Counted from the stretch's first letter, positions 12,283-23,941 are shown. The stretch is DNA of 64,000 nucleotides from Eustoma russellianum (GCA_036186865.1 AP025071.1:18292263-18356262), one strand, 5' to 3'. Notes: generated from the sequence alone by a model not told the origin. Numbers and translations are program-made.

Positions 12283-13764
12283 CTATGCAATTGTATCATA
12301 AGTTATCATACCTAACTTGGCTCGTAAGTTTTCAAACATGGCTTGATTAAGGGGTTTGGTGAATATGTCAGCTATTTGATGATTAGTTCTTACATGATCT
12401 ACGGTTATGTCCCTATTTTGAACATGGTCTCGAAGGAAATGGGATCTTACCTCAATATGTTTGGCCTTAGAATAAAGTACCAGATTCCAAAAAAGATTGA
12501 TCGCACTTGTGCTATCGCAGAAAATTGGAATCTTATTTGTTTTAATGCCAAAATCACTAAGTTCTTGCTTAAGCCAAAACATTTGGGTAGTGCATAAACT
12601 CAAGGCTATATATTGGCTTCAGTGGTAGAGAGTGCTACACTAGCTTGCTTTTTAAAAAACCAAGAGATCAAGTTGGTTGCTATGAATTGATATGTACTGC
12701 TAGTGGATTTTCTATCTATCTTGCAACCACCATAATCATCATCACTATAAGCATACAGTTCCAACTTAGTGTTTCTATCATACCAAAGTCCTAAGTGAGG
12801 TGTGTGTTTAAGATATCTAAATATCTTTTTCACCGCATTGTAATGTGATACTTAAGGACAAGATTGAAACCTAGCACACATGCACACACTAAACATGATA
12901 TCAGGTCTTGACGTGGTTAAATTTAAAAGTGGTCCAATCATAGACCTATATAGCGTGTCATCAAAAGGTTTACCATTTTCATCTTTGTCTAGTTTGCGCT
13001 AACGCTCATAGGGGTAGGTGTTGGTTTCAACTCTTCAAAGCCAAACTTCTTAATCATATCATTGACATACTTAAGTTAGCTACTATGGATTCCTTGAGGG
13101 TTTGTTTGATTTGTAGTCCTAAGAAATAATTCAATTCTCCTACCATTGACATGTCAAATTCGGACTTCATACACTCTTCGAAGACTTTTACTATGGTAGG
13201 GTTGGTTGATCCAAAGATTATGTCATCTGCATATTTTTGAACTATTAACAAGTCATTATCTCTTCTTGTTAGGAATAATGTGTTGTCTATGGTCCTCCTT
13301 TGATAATTATTTTCAATAAGAAAGTTTGCAAATCTATCGTACCAAGCTCCTGGAGCTTGTTACAAACCATATAAAGCTTTCTTAAGCATGTACACATGGT
13401 TAAGATTATTTGGATCTTCGAATCCAGGGGGTTGTTTCACAAACACCTCTTCTTGGATGTACCCATTCAAGAATGCACTCTTGACATCTATTTGAAAGAG
13501 TTTTATGTTGTTGAGACTTGCAATGGCAAGTAATAATCTAATTGCTTCTAGTCGTGCATCGGGCGCAAAGGTTTCTTCATAATCTATTCTTTCTTGTTGA
13601 TTATAACCTTGTGCGACTAGCCTAGCCTTGTTTCGTGTGATGTTTCCTTGTTCATCCATTGTATTTCTAAAGACCCACTTTGTGCCTCTTATGGATTTAT
13701 GTTTGGGTTTAGGTACTAAATCCCACACTTCGTTCCTGGTGAATTGATTTAACTCTTCATGCAT
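12283..13764 (-). pseudogene. Reverse transcriptase and RNase H of copia B (broken)
   Basis: RVT_2-type reverse transcriptase begins at 13764 with NEVWDLVPKP and TKWVFRNTMDE. It continues through KARLVAQGYNQQ and FQIDVKSAFLNGYI to KKALYGL, where a stop occurs at about 13360. The catalytic box YADDIIFGS sits at about 13222-13233. The RNase H part is in 12606-12833 (YSDDDYGGCKIDRKSTS) and 12283-12603 (CDSTSAINL, KHIEVRSHFLRDHV, ADIFTKPL). Stops at about 12604 and in the 12834-13054 stretch break the frame. In a live element this polyprotein copies RNA into cDNA and degrades the RNA strand. Confidence 0.85.
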
Positions 13765-15430
13765 GGCATCTATCCATTATATATCACCTAACGCTTCCTT
13801 ATTATTCTTAGGTTCTAAGTGTGAGACTAAGCTATGTCCTTCAGCTTGACTACGTGTTCTAACCCCAACATGTGGATTCGCAGTGATTAATTCTTTAGGG
13901 TGTTTATGTTTGTCTTTTATAAGACATCAATTCCTAGGTTGACTAGGTTCACCCTTATCTTTTTCAAATGTTTCATTAGTGTGAACATTATCGTATACAA
14001 TTGAATCATCTTGCAAGTTAGTTTTATTATCTTCCAATTGTAAAATTTCTTCATTTATTTCATCTAAGGTTCATGCATGTCTTGTTCAGAGGGAGTTGGT
14101 TCTAGATGATCACATACTGGCCCAAGTAATACATCATCATCAAACATATTTTCAACGTTATTCTCTTGTTTATGTTAAGTTTTATCACTAACTACAAAAC
14201 ATGTATTTTCATTAAATATCACATGTATAGATTCAATTATTTTTCTAGATGCAGGATTATAACCAACAAATATGCATTCAATAGACTTTTGCTCAAACTT
14301 GTCTAGATTATCCTTAGTGTTCAACACAAAACACTTACAACCAAAAACTCTAAGGTAATCTACCTTAGATTGTCTATTATTTAATAGTTCATAATGTGTT
14401 TTATTTAATTTCTTTCTAATAGAAAGTCTATTTATAATATAACATGCACAACTAACAGCTTCAGACCATAAATATTTAGGTACTTTGTTTTCACACAATA
14501 TTGTCCTTGCAATTTCTTGAATCGTTCTATTTTTGCGTTCAACAACTCCATTGAGTTGTGGTGTTCTAGGTGGTGAGAATTCATGTTTTATTCTATGTAA
14601 TTCACAAAACTTGATTATTTCTTTTTTCTAAATTCTCCACCTCTATCACTTCTAATTCGTTTAACATTTTCTTCATAAAGATTTTCGAGTTGCTTGATAA
14701 GAGTTTCGATTGCCAATGGAGCATTGTCTTTGTGTGTTAAGAACAATGTCCATGTGTAGCGTGAGTAATCATCTACTATGACACACACATAGTAGTGTCC
14801 ACCTAGACTTCTTGTCCTACTTGGACTAAATAAGTCTAAGTGAAGAAATTCTAGTACATGACTAGTACTCACTTCATGTTTTGGTTTTAATGTTTCTTTA
14901 ATATGTTTTCCTTTAATACATGTTTCACACATTTGAAAATTATCTAAGTCTAACTTATGCATGCCTCTAATTAAGTTTTTCTTAGATAACTTTTCAATAG
15001 TTGAATTCCTATATGGCCTAGTCGTCTATGCCATAAATTTACATCTATGTCATGTGATATTAAACACTTAACCTTAGCATCTATCATGTTATTTAGTGAT
15101 AGTGTGTAAATGTTACCATCCCTATTTCCTTTTAATACAATTTCTTCTTTTTCATTTGTTATATCACAAGAATCAAGAAGGAAAGAAACATAATAACCGG
15201 AATCTATAAGTTGCGAAATGCTTAGTAAATTATAAGAAAGATTTCTTACTAACAACACATTTCGTATTTGAAATTTGTTATGGTCCCCAATTGTTCTTTT
15301 TCCAACAACTTTTCCTTTGTTGTTGTCATCGAATGTCACCTTTCCTCCATTCTTAATATGTTCAAGTTCGGTGAATAGTTTGGGGTTGCCCGTCATATGC
15401 CTTGCACATCCATTTTCTGAAAACCATTTG
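13765..15430 (-). pseudogene. Protease and integrase of copia B (broken)
   Basis: At about 15400-15420 the minus strand reads WFSENGCARHMTG, where the family expects Asp-Ser-Gly, so the catalytic Asp is replaced by Glu and the Ser by Asn. GAG-pre-integrase follows (LWHRRLGHIG, 14971-15396), then the zinc-region cysteines CETCIKGK. The integrase core has VDDYSRYTW and RSDRGGEF (14615-14962), with a stop and frame change at about 14614, then NGVVERKNR near 14550 supplying the Glu of the DDE triad. The C-terminal block DYLRVFGCKCFV continues to 14175. The stretch 13765-14174 is a low-similarity linker to RT with several stops. Confidence 0.8.
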
Positions 15431-15764
15431 GTTTTTAGATTCTTTGATTTTGCATCCTTTTTGCATTCCTTACGATTTTCCTACAATGAAGACAAAGTTT
15501 TAGGTACCCTTTACTTTGGTCCTTGAATGTTAGGGGCACCACCCTTGTTTATATGCCCATTGGGTATCCAAACTTGGATGTACCTTTTGAACACATATTT
15601 GATATTATTATAAGTTGAATAATACAAAAGATTTTCATGTACTTGTCCATTCCATTTAAAAGATGACGCATTGTTGTACGTGTTGTACGTTGGTTTATAT
15701 GTACTATGTTATGGCCGATTTATATATCTAAAGTAAGGCATATGATTTTGTTTCTTATATGGTG

Positions 15765-17502
15765 CTATGTATGTATTCTATAAGCCTTATATGAATGCGG
15801 CCTATATTTAGGTCTATATGCATTATAATGAGTTGGTTGCATTTCATTATGTCTAGTTACATTTGTATACATATAGACACAATTTCTAGGTTGTCTAGAT
15901 GCAAAGTTCTGCCTAGTTGCACATTTATATGTGTGTGTTTTTGTGGGTGCATGTTGCATTTTTACCTTGGAATATGCAGAAGAAGGAGTAGAAGAAGGTC
16001 TAGCAGGAAAAGTTGATTTTGTTGTATTATACGGCAACTTAGATGATACAAAGTTAGTCTTTTTGACTAACTTGCCATTTTCATCTATATACCCAAAGCC
16101 CTTTTTATCATTTCCATATTTTTGTGACGATATAAGTGTGTCAAGCATGTTCATGCGAGATTTAAATTGTTCTAAGATTTTTTCTAAGTTTAGTTTAGAA
16201 GATTTAAGTTGTACTATCTCGTTTTCACAACTTTCTAACTTAGATTTCAACATACTATTTTCAGTTTGTAATGTTTGTTCCTTTTTTCTTTATTGTTCAA
16301 TTTTAATCTCTAAAGAATCAAGAGTATTAGTAGACTCTTGTTTAAAAGATTCTAATTGATCGGAAAATTCCAAGTTGGACGTCTTCAACTTGTCGTTTTC
16401 TTCAATTAGTTTCTTTTTGTCTTTACACAGCCTTTTTATAGTGAGCATGCATCTTTAGAAATTCTTCATATATCTCATCAAATGACATTTCATTATTAGA
16501 ATCTACATCAGATGAAGAACTTACCTCGTTGGACACGAAGCAGTCTTGAGCTTCCTCAGTGTCGGATTCTGAGTCAGAGAGTTGCTCCACGTGCTCGCTT
16601 TCATTGCTCCTTTGCCTCTTCTTGACTTGGACTCCTTTGCCTTTGGCTTTTGCGCCTCTTTGTCCTTGACTTTTTTTAGTATTGTTGTTATTATTATTTT
16701 TCTTATTTAGACAATCATATGAGATATGTCCTTTTTGACCACATTCGTAGCATTTTAACTATTTATTATACCACTTATTATTAGAGTCTTTCTTAGATTG
16801 AGAAGAAGTAGAAGAAGATTGTTTTCCATTTCTATTTGGTCGTTTGAAAAACTTTCTAAGTTTTCTAGCTATTTATATTAAAGTATCGTCTAATTCATTA
16901 TCGCTATTACTATCATCATTATTTGTACGTGAGTCAGTTGATTTGAAAGCAATAGACTTACTGGATGATTTAGATGATTCGGACTTCCGTTGGTTTAGTT
17001 TTACCTCATATACTCTAAGTAGGCCTATCAATTCGTCCATTTTTGTGATTGATTTCGTTTCTTCAATTTCCGTGACTTTAGGATCCCATTCAGCAGGAAG
17101 GCTTCGCAGCACCTTTTGAACCTTCTCGTTGTTCGTAAACAATTTTTCTAAAGCTTCAAGTGCATTGAAAATGTTAGTAATCTTCAAATCCATAGATGTT
17201 ATGGATTTGTTCGGCAACATTTTAAACGATTCGAGTTCAGTCATAAGCATGTTTATTTTTGACTCTTTTACACCACTGGTACCTCCATGCTTTAATTCTA
17301 ATGATTTCCACATATAGTGTGAACTTGTGCAATTTGACACATATCCTGCTTTAGAAGTCGTTAGTCCGTTTAACAGTAATTGCGTAGCCTTAGCATTCAT
17401 GGACATTTTCTTTTTATCTTCGGCAGAACATTCACTTTTATATTTTTCTACTTCTTGTGTGACTCCACTAACTTGTACAATTTTCACTAGAATGTATGGC
17501 AC
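15765..17502 (-). pseudogene. Gag of copia B with zinc knuckle and coiled region (broken)
   Basis: The minus-strand ORF 16873-17502 holds a UBN2-type Gag core (SSHYMWKSLELKHGG, VLRSLPAEWDPKVTEIEE). The zinc knuckle CYECGQKGHISYDC (CX2CX4HX4C) is at 16711-16752. Downstream comes a long Lys/Glu/Asn-rich region with heptad-like leucines (about 15990-16500), likely coiled coil, then GFGYIDENGKLVKKTNF and a Tyr/His/Thr-rich tail to 15765. Stops near 16275 and 16757 break the frame. The long coiled Gag extension is a feature of SIRE-type copia elements. Confidence 0.8.
16711..16752 (-). other. Gag zinc knuckle of copia B
   Basis: CYECGQKGHISYDC gives all four CCHC ligands with standard CX2CX4HX4C spacing. 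Confidence 0.85.
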
Positions 17503-17752
17503 ATCTTCAACTATAGACCATAATATCTATAGCCATTAAGAATAGCCTCATCCTAAGTTTTCAATGAACGAAATTATTACCATCGAAAAGAGGAGGACAT
17601 TGTGTAGACATACCTTCCAACTCACCTTTGTGAGAGACTATGGCCATTGTATGTACCTTTAATTCAAGATGTACATGCTACAAAGAATTGTTGTCTCTTA
17701 GCCTTGTCTTGTTCGTATGGTATTAAATCTGTGTTCTTTGAGTGGTGTTGGC

Positions 17753-17770
17753 CTCGCCTCTGATACAAAT
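17753..17770 (-). promoter_or_regulatory. Primer binding site of copia B
   Basis: On the minus strand ATTTGTATCAGAGGCGAG follows the 5' LTR immediately. It shares GTATCAGAG with the initiator-Met tRNA complement but differs at the first bases. Confidence 0.7.
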
Positions 17771-19503
17771 TGTTTGACCATGCACCTGCAATAAACACCA
17801 CTAGAGGGAGGTGAATAGTGGTTAGCGGAAATTACACTACTACCTTTTAATAAAATCTCCTTTGAAAACATAATCTGAAACATCAGATTCAGTACCCATT
17901 TTTGTAAAACTTAAAAATCATTGTACACAACTCTAGAAATTATGAAAATTTCCAGAACTTAATTGCAATTTCTTGAAAAGACTCTGTCCAAAAATTAAAT
18001 AAAAATAAGATCGTTTGCCCCTTCAAACAAATAGAAAGATTCAGATGGTAAATCTAGACAGAATTGGACAGAATGTTGCTGAAATTTGAAAACGTGTTTC
18101 TCTTTGAATACTCAACCAAAAAGATTGACCTTTGTGTCAAAACACTCCTTAGGATGTCTAGTTTATGTTTTCAAGAGGTTATGACCTTAAACAAATCTTG
18201 ATTAAAAACAGAATTCAAGTTTTCTCAAAACTGGTCAAGTTGCAGCCAGATTAGAGCAGTTATATTGCAATGACTAAAAGACTAACTTTCTTTTGCTCAA
18301 ATCAAGTGACTCCTGTTGAAAATGAAAGCTAACAGTCTGAAATATAACTCCACCAAAAATCACAAATTTTGAAAGTTTTTTGCTATTTTTTTAAAACGTG
18401 AGAATTTGTTTGAAATCTGCAGTGAAAACGGGCAGAAAAACAGAAAAGTGTAAAGAAGACAAGAACACCAAAGATTTATCCTGGTTCGGTCAATGTGACC
18501 TATTCCAGTCCCAAGGAACACCTTTCCTTGGATTTCACTATGGTATGAACAAAATTACAAGAAGAACAAAGCTTGATCATTGGGTTAAACACCAATCCTA
18601 TTCAAGACTTGGATGAACACCTTTATGCAACTCTTGGTTGCAATGCCTCTGCCACCTATTGGTGCAGCCTTATAAACTTGGCTTACCAATCTTACAAAGA
18701 TAACCCAATAAGGCGTGTATATATAGCTCAACAATAACAAGAAATGAAACACCTTAGCTACACAAAGAAATAATCAAGAAGAAGAGAATAGCAAGAATGA
18801 TCTTCAACTTTGCTTGAAAGTTGTGTACTCTTCTTCTTCACCTTTGCCTTCTATTATAGGGTGAAATGAGCCTTGAGGATAAGATCTCCAATGTGTCACC
18901 ATCTTCATCATCAATGCTTAAATGTCTTCATACCATTGGTTGGCCACATAATCACCTTGTACACTTGGCAAAATGAAACAACACCATTGGTCCACCTTGG
19001 AATATCATTGTGGCCGAAATTTGTCTTCAAAAAAATAAAGAAATAGTGAAGATGATAATCAAGAATAAGATGACACAACTACTCCAAGATTGCCACAACT
19101 CTTTGCACTAGAATAGGTCATGTGAGTAGCTTCAAATTTGAATAAATCAGCTCCTTATTCCACCTTGTAGCCGTTGGCTACATTTCAAATATTTCCAAGT
19201 TGGCAATCTTGTCACCAAGTCATAAAATCATTAAAACACCTTTGCCACATATGTAATTACGTTTTGGGGCTGTATGTACATGTACAACTTCAGATTTAAT
19301 GAAGACAAAATAATAGATAAAAGTTGACAATACTTTGTCAACCAATAATTCAAAATTCCTACATTTTTCTCTGCCTGAGAGATCGACGTCATTTTTCTTC
19401 ACTTTTTCAACTTTTAATCATTTATAACACCATATGTGACATTTTTAAGTATTCAACACTTAAAATCATGACTTTGAAAATTATCCAAACATATTTCTCA
19501 ACA
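17771..19503 (-). repeat. 5' LTR of copia B, internally deleted (1733 bp)
   Basis: It matches the 3' LTR (9355-11935) from both ends but joins the equivalent of 10970 directly to the equivalent of about 11800 near position 19370, a loss of roughly 830 bp. Its TATA box is reduced to CTATAATAG (18851-18859). Both changes lie in the promoter-bearing LTR. Confidence 0.85.
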
Positions 19504-20815
19504 GATGTATGTCTCACTTGATGTAGTCTTTCATAAATCAAAGGGATTCTATTATAAATGGATAATTAATTTTGAATATGAAAAGGTATGCAATACCAGG
19601 AGTATTATTGATGTGCCTAACGATGAGCCCACCAGAGGATAAAGTGCTCCAGTTGAGAGGGAGAACCAGCACTCCACATAGAGGAATCAAGGGAATCAGG
19701 ACATGTGTGAAGAAAATGTATCCTATTGGAAATTACATTTCATATGATTATTTGAACACTAATACTAAATTATTTGTTTCTTCACTTGACAGTATAAGAA
19801 TTCCAAAGAATATTCATGAAGCCTTATCACACCCTGAGTGGAAGAAAGTAGTTGCTGAGGAAATGGATGGCTTGGTAAAAAAAAAATAGGACTTGGGAGA
19901 TCATACATGTTGTAGATGATATTAAACCTGTGGGATGTAAATGGATTTTTTTCAGTGAAATATAACTATGATGGATCTGTCAACAGGTACAAAGCCAGCT
20001 TAGCTGCAAATGGTTTGACACAAACGTTTAATATTGACTATGAAAAAACTTTTGCACTTGTAGCAAAGCTTAACGCTGTAAGAATAATCTTTGCTCTTGC
20101 TTCCAAACCTTGACTGGCCACTCTTCCAACTTGATGTTATGAATGAATTTCTTAATGGTAACTTGGAAGAGGAAGTTTATATGTATATCCCACCTTGATT
20201 CAGTTTTGAATCTAATAGAAACATGGTATGTAGACTAAATAAGTCACTCTACGTTCTGAAATAATCTCCTATGTCATTGTTCAAACGATTCAACTCGACA
20301 GTAGCTTCTCTTGGTTTTTCACAATGTCTGAGTGATCATACCTTATTCATAAAATGTGTTAACAACCTCTACCATGTTATTATTCCTGTATATTAAGATG
20401 ATATAATTCTTACTGGAAATTATTATAGTGGAATCATGGAAACAAAGAAACTATTAGCTCAATCATTTAAGGTAAAGGACTTAGGACAGTTAGGGTATTT
20501 CTTAGGTATGGAAGTTTCAAGGTCAGCCAACGACATATGCATCTCCCAAAGAAAATATATCTTGGACTTTACTGCAGGACACAGGCATGACTAACTGTAA
20601 ACCAACAAGTACCTTAATTGAACCTGGGTACAAACCACAGAAGGCTTCTGGCTCAGGGTACATAGACAAGCAAAGGTATCAGAGATTGATAAGTAAGTTG
20701 ATCTATCTGTCTCATACTAGACCAGACATCTGTTATTGGATAAGTTTTATTAGTCAATTCATGCATAATCCTACTACATAACATTATAAATGTGCACTTA
20801 GATTTCTAATCCTGG
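19504..20815 (+). pseudogene. Integrase end and reverse transcriptase of copia A (second part of pol)
   Basis: After copia B the frame continues with MYVSLDVVFHKSKGF, the block that follows the integrase in copia polyproteins. RT pieces are ALSHPEWKKVVAEEMDGL (19800-19889), DGSVNRYKASLAANGL with DYEKTFALVAKL (19970-20080), and a degraded middle. The catalytic YVDD position near 20390-20405 reads Tyr-stop-Asp-Asp. The part after it is KQRYQRLISKLIYLSHTRPD (20668-20728). Sequence stops at about 20790 before RNase H and passes straight into the 3' LTR remnant. Confidence 0.8.
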
Positions 20816-20967
20816 AAAAGTAGCCGTTAGACAATCAGTTTCAACTGACTAGCCGTTGGAGCTCTCTATGTATATATAAGGCCTTATGGCCATTGTAAAT
20901 GATATTGAAGTATTCTTCTTGTTCAATTTAAGTGTTTTTTATACACTTGAGCTTTGTTTTCTCTATA
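20816..20967 (+). repeat. 3' LTR remnant of copia A
   Basis: About 152 bases matching the last part of the 5' LTR (6660-6809). The first 300 bases of the LTR are missing, together with the polypurine tract and RNase H, so a single deletion probably removed them all. The end is fixed by the TSD ATAAT at 20968. Confidence 0.85.
20871..20880 (+). promoter_or_regulatory. TATA box in copia A 3' LTR remnant
   Basis: TATATATAAG. The equivalent place in the 5' LTR reads ATGTATATGTAAGG, a weaker box. Confidence 0.5.
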
Positions 20968-20972
20968 ATAAT

Positions 20973-22577
20973 GAAGTGCTTCAGGCTTATTTCTTACTTC
21001 AATGTCACATACAAGGTTATCTCTAACATACTAACAACAAGTCTAAAGCCTCTTTTGCCTAAGTTGGTGGATGAAAACCAATCTGCTTTTGTTCAAGGTA
21101 GAAATATGCAAGATAACATACTTCTCATGCATGAAATATTAAAGAGTCACAAAAAATTAGAGGCCTAAACAATTGTGCAATCAAAGTTGACATCATGAAG
21201 GCTTTTGACATTGTTAATTGGAATTATCTTATGGAGATACTCAGAATAATGAATTTTCCTCCCCACTTTAGAAAATGGATCCACCTTTGCATATTCACGG
21301 CTTCTTTCTCCATAAACATGAATGACTCTTTGGTTGGGAACTTCAAATCTCGTAGAGGACTTAGGCAAGATGATCCTGTCTCACCTTTCCTCTTCATTTT
21401 TGTAATGGAATGGTTCACTCAGATACAACCCATACCCCCCATACCCCCTATAGATGGGAGTCTCTAAGGCAATGGGGTAATGTTGTTGTTGTTGTAATGG
21501 TTCACTCAGATGCTAAAATCAAAACACAATAATCTATTTTCAAATTCCATGACATGTGTGAGAAATTGAAGCTTACTTCACTTGCCTTTGGAGATGACCT
21601 ATTCATATTGTCAAAAGAAAATGTGTTATCCATCCAAGTTATCAGGAACATCTTTTAAAATTCTAAGGCCCTCGGGCTTCACGCCTAACCTTCAAAATAT
21701 TTTGCCTCTTCCGCTACCATTAGAAAGAAAAGTAAAATAATAGAGATTTGAGGATTCCTTTGGGGGAGCTACCCATTAGACACTTGGGAGTTTTACTGGT
21801 TGCTGGAAAGCTATTCTATCGTGACTTCTCACCTTTGATGACCAACTGAACAAAATTATTAGAAGTTTATCTGCTAAGAATCTTTCCTATTGTTAGCTAT
21901 CTGTAGGTACTAGAGGTATTAGCCCGGCTCCTATTTCTTGCCTAGGAAAGTGATAAGAAAAATTGAAAGAATACTTAAGTCATTTCCATGGAGAGACTTG
22001 GGGAAGCCAAGGTTTAATAGAGTTCCATTTGCCATCCAAAAGATAATGGTGGCTTATGATTGATTGGTGTCTAGTCAACATTGCCTACCTGATCAAAATT
22101 ATCAGGAACATCTACCAAAATGAAGAGAGTTTGTGGGTTAATAGGTCACTAAGTTATACTAAAAGGCAGGTCAACCTGAGAAGTAACAACTAAACAAACG
22201 GACTCCTGGATGTGGAAAAAGCTTATTTGAGTGAGAGACCAGTTAATTCAGCAGTTCAAAATGATAATAAGTAATGGCACTACAACCTATTTTTCGAAGG
22301 AACCTTGCCACCTTTGGAGATCCTAAATAATGTGGTTCTTGAAATAAAGAGGAAGCTTTAAGTTAGACCAAATGTTATAATCCTTCAAGTCCTGGAAGGC
22401 AGCCAACTGAGGCTATCATTTGAGAGAGGGTGGGATGAGCAGGTTATCAGATTCTACTCAACTGCAGAACTATGAAGCCAAACAATGGCCCTGATATGTG
22501 GAATTGGATTTCCTATAAGTGTTTAGCAATTGCAAGTGCACCATCAGGTCTCCAAACGGTGGCACCTATGGTAAATT
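20973..22577 (+). pseudogene. L1-type LINE, piece 2: reverse transcriptase
   Basis: RT resumes directly after the ATAAT duplication. Motifs in order are ISYFNVTYKVIS, NQSAFVQGRNMQDN (near 21080-21110), MKAFDIVNWNYL (21195-21230, with the first catalytic Asp), RRGLRQDDPVSPFLFIFVME (21351-21410) and FGDDLFIL near 21590, where plant LINEs normally have Ala before the DD. Stops at 21166 and later, plus a SINE-like insertion at 21425-21495, break the frame. The RT thumb and connection region continue in weak similarity to 22577, where gypsy C interrupts it. Confidence 0.85.
21425..21495 (+). mobile_element. Short SINE-like insertion with (TTG)n tail
   Basis: A 71-bp segment ending in four to five GTT units is flanked by 16-bp direct repeats AATGGTTCACTCAGAT (21409-21424 and 21496-21511). 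Removing it and one repeat restores the LINE frame. A TTG-repeat tail and long TSD fit a 5'-truncated tRNA-derived SINE of the kind known from Solanaceae. No RNA polymerase III boxes are present because the 5' part is missing, so the family is unproven. Confidence 0.6.
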
Positions 22578-23269
22578 TGTAGCGCCCCGCCCCCGAGCCC
22601 TAACATCGGGAACAGTACACCTGCCGTATCTCACTAAGGAGAATAGAAAGCGTCAAACCAAACTCTTACTTGTCAAAATGACGTAGGAATTTTTTTCGCG
22701 GAAACGTAAACTATAGCATATATTAAACTCCAATAACCGTCATTACATTGCTAAATAAAAATTCTGGAAATAAAAATAGTAAAGTAGTATGTGGAAAAAT
22801 CCTCAAAATATAAATAAGAACAAAACAGCTGTAGAGTCCCCCCACATCCTAGCCGCAGCTCTCAACCAGCCCACTCTGCTATGTCCGTCCCGTCCTCAAT
22901 GAAGATATGCTCATAGTCCTCATCCGGCTCACCTGGGAAGTAGGGGTGAGTGACAGAAATCACCCAGTAGATGCCCGCCTCAAACAAATACAAAACGTAC
23001 ATACCGAAATGATATAGCCACATAGCACATAAACATGATATAACACATAGCACATAAATATAAGATAACGTGCATAAGATAAAGTAAATGCGGTAAGTAA
23101 AGCACTCTACATAAAAATGCGCAAGTATGTGATGCATGCTCAATTAACGTGTCACACGCAACAAGAAATCATGTCATGCAATATGCCCCTAGACCTATAT
23201 GCAATGCATGCCCCCGGGTCCTAAATCCAGCATCGTAGTCTCTAGCCACCACTTGCCGTTTGGACACCC

Positions 23270-23362
23270 ACGCCCTATAGACACAGTATGTCTCATGACC
23301 CCGGTGCCCTATAGACACGGTAAGTCATCCCGATACCTACGCCCTATAGACGCAGTATACCT
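23270..23362. repeat. Triplicated short unit in gypsy C LTR
   Basis: The unit GCCCTATAGACACAGTA occurs three times at about 40-base spacing, with small changes (ACACGG, ACGCAG). It is repeated in the right LTR at about 29690-29780. It sits at the same relative place as the subrepeats in the D, E and 1-393 LTRs. Confidence 0.7.
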
Positions 23363-23941
23363 CATGCAATGCACGTGCCATGAATGCAACAGCAAAAGTC
23401 GCCTGGGCCCCTACGCCCATCCTCACCAACTCCGGCACTCAATATTTAGTTTAGTAAATTTTAAGAACATTGAAAATTTGTTATTTAGCATCCCCCTTAA
23501 TTTTCCTTAGCTTTTATTAATTTTGTAGAATTTTCTACTAATTTTTCCTTATTTAATTCCATTTATTGCTAATTATTTTTAATTACTTACATTTATCAAA
23601 ATTCAGAAATTAAGTGAGAATAATTTAATTTCAACCTTTTATATTTTCTGTAATTTATTTAGAATTTTCTGATAAATAAATATATTTTTCTGGAATTTTA
23701 AACTAATTTTAATTAATTATTTATCATTTATTCATTTCAGAAATTAATTTTCAGATTTTTTTTTTATTTTTCTGGTTTGGGCCGGCCTGCTGGCCTGGTC
23801 CGGTCCGCTGGCCATCCGGTCCGGTCCGGCAGCCAGGCCGGTCCAACAACATTTTCCCGTTTTTTTTATTTTTTTTATTAAATTATATTTCCTTCTAACA
23901 TTCATAAAATCTTCGTTTTAACTCCGATTGACCTCAAACCA

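Larger units (their letters stand above)
9355..19503 (-). mobile_element. Copia element B (SIRE-like), nested in copia A
   Basis: The TSD GATGT flanks the element (9350-9354 and 19504-19508), whose ends are TGTTG and CAACA on the plus strand. Removing the element and one TSD rejoins copia A within its integrase C-terminal region. It is oriented against A. On the minus strand the order is 5' LTR (17771-19503), primer site, gag with zinc knuckle and long coiled region, protease, integrase, RT, RNase H, polypurine tract, 3' LTR (9355-11935). The long Gag coiled region and the CARHMTGN protease surroundings suggest the SIRE/Maximus group; that lineage call is inference. By eye the two LTRs differ at roughly 9% of aligned sites over a 250-base stretch, so the insertion is fairly old. 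Confidence 0.9.
6351..20967 (+). mobile_element. Copia element A, inserted in the LINE and split by copia B
   Basis: Boundaries are set by the TSD ATAAT (6346-6350 and 20968-20972) and the shared LTR ends. Removing the element plus one TSD copy rejoins the LINE reading frame exactly. The element has a 459-bp 5' LTR, a primer binding site, gag, protease, integrase, reverse transcriptase and a short 3' LTR remnant. It is interrupted at 9354/19504 by copia B. RNase H, the polypurine tract and most of the 3' LTR are missing. Internal stops show it is dead. Confidence 0.9.

Noticed and set aside
22862..23143. A 93-residue minus-strand ORF repeated identically at 29281-29562
   Set aside because: It lies inside the two LTRs of gypsy C, so the repetition is LTR identity. 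There is no domain and a codon pattern like non-coding DNA.
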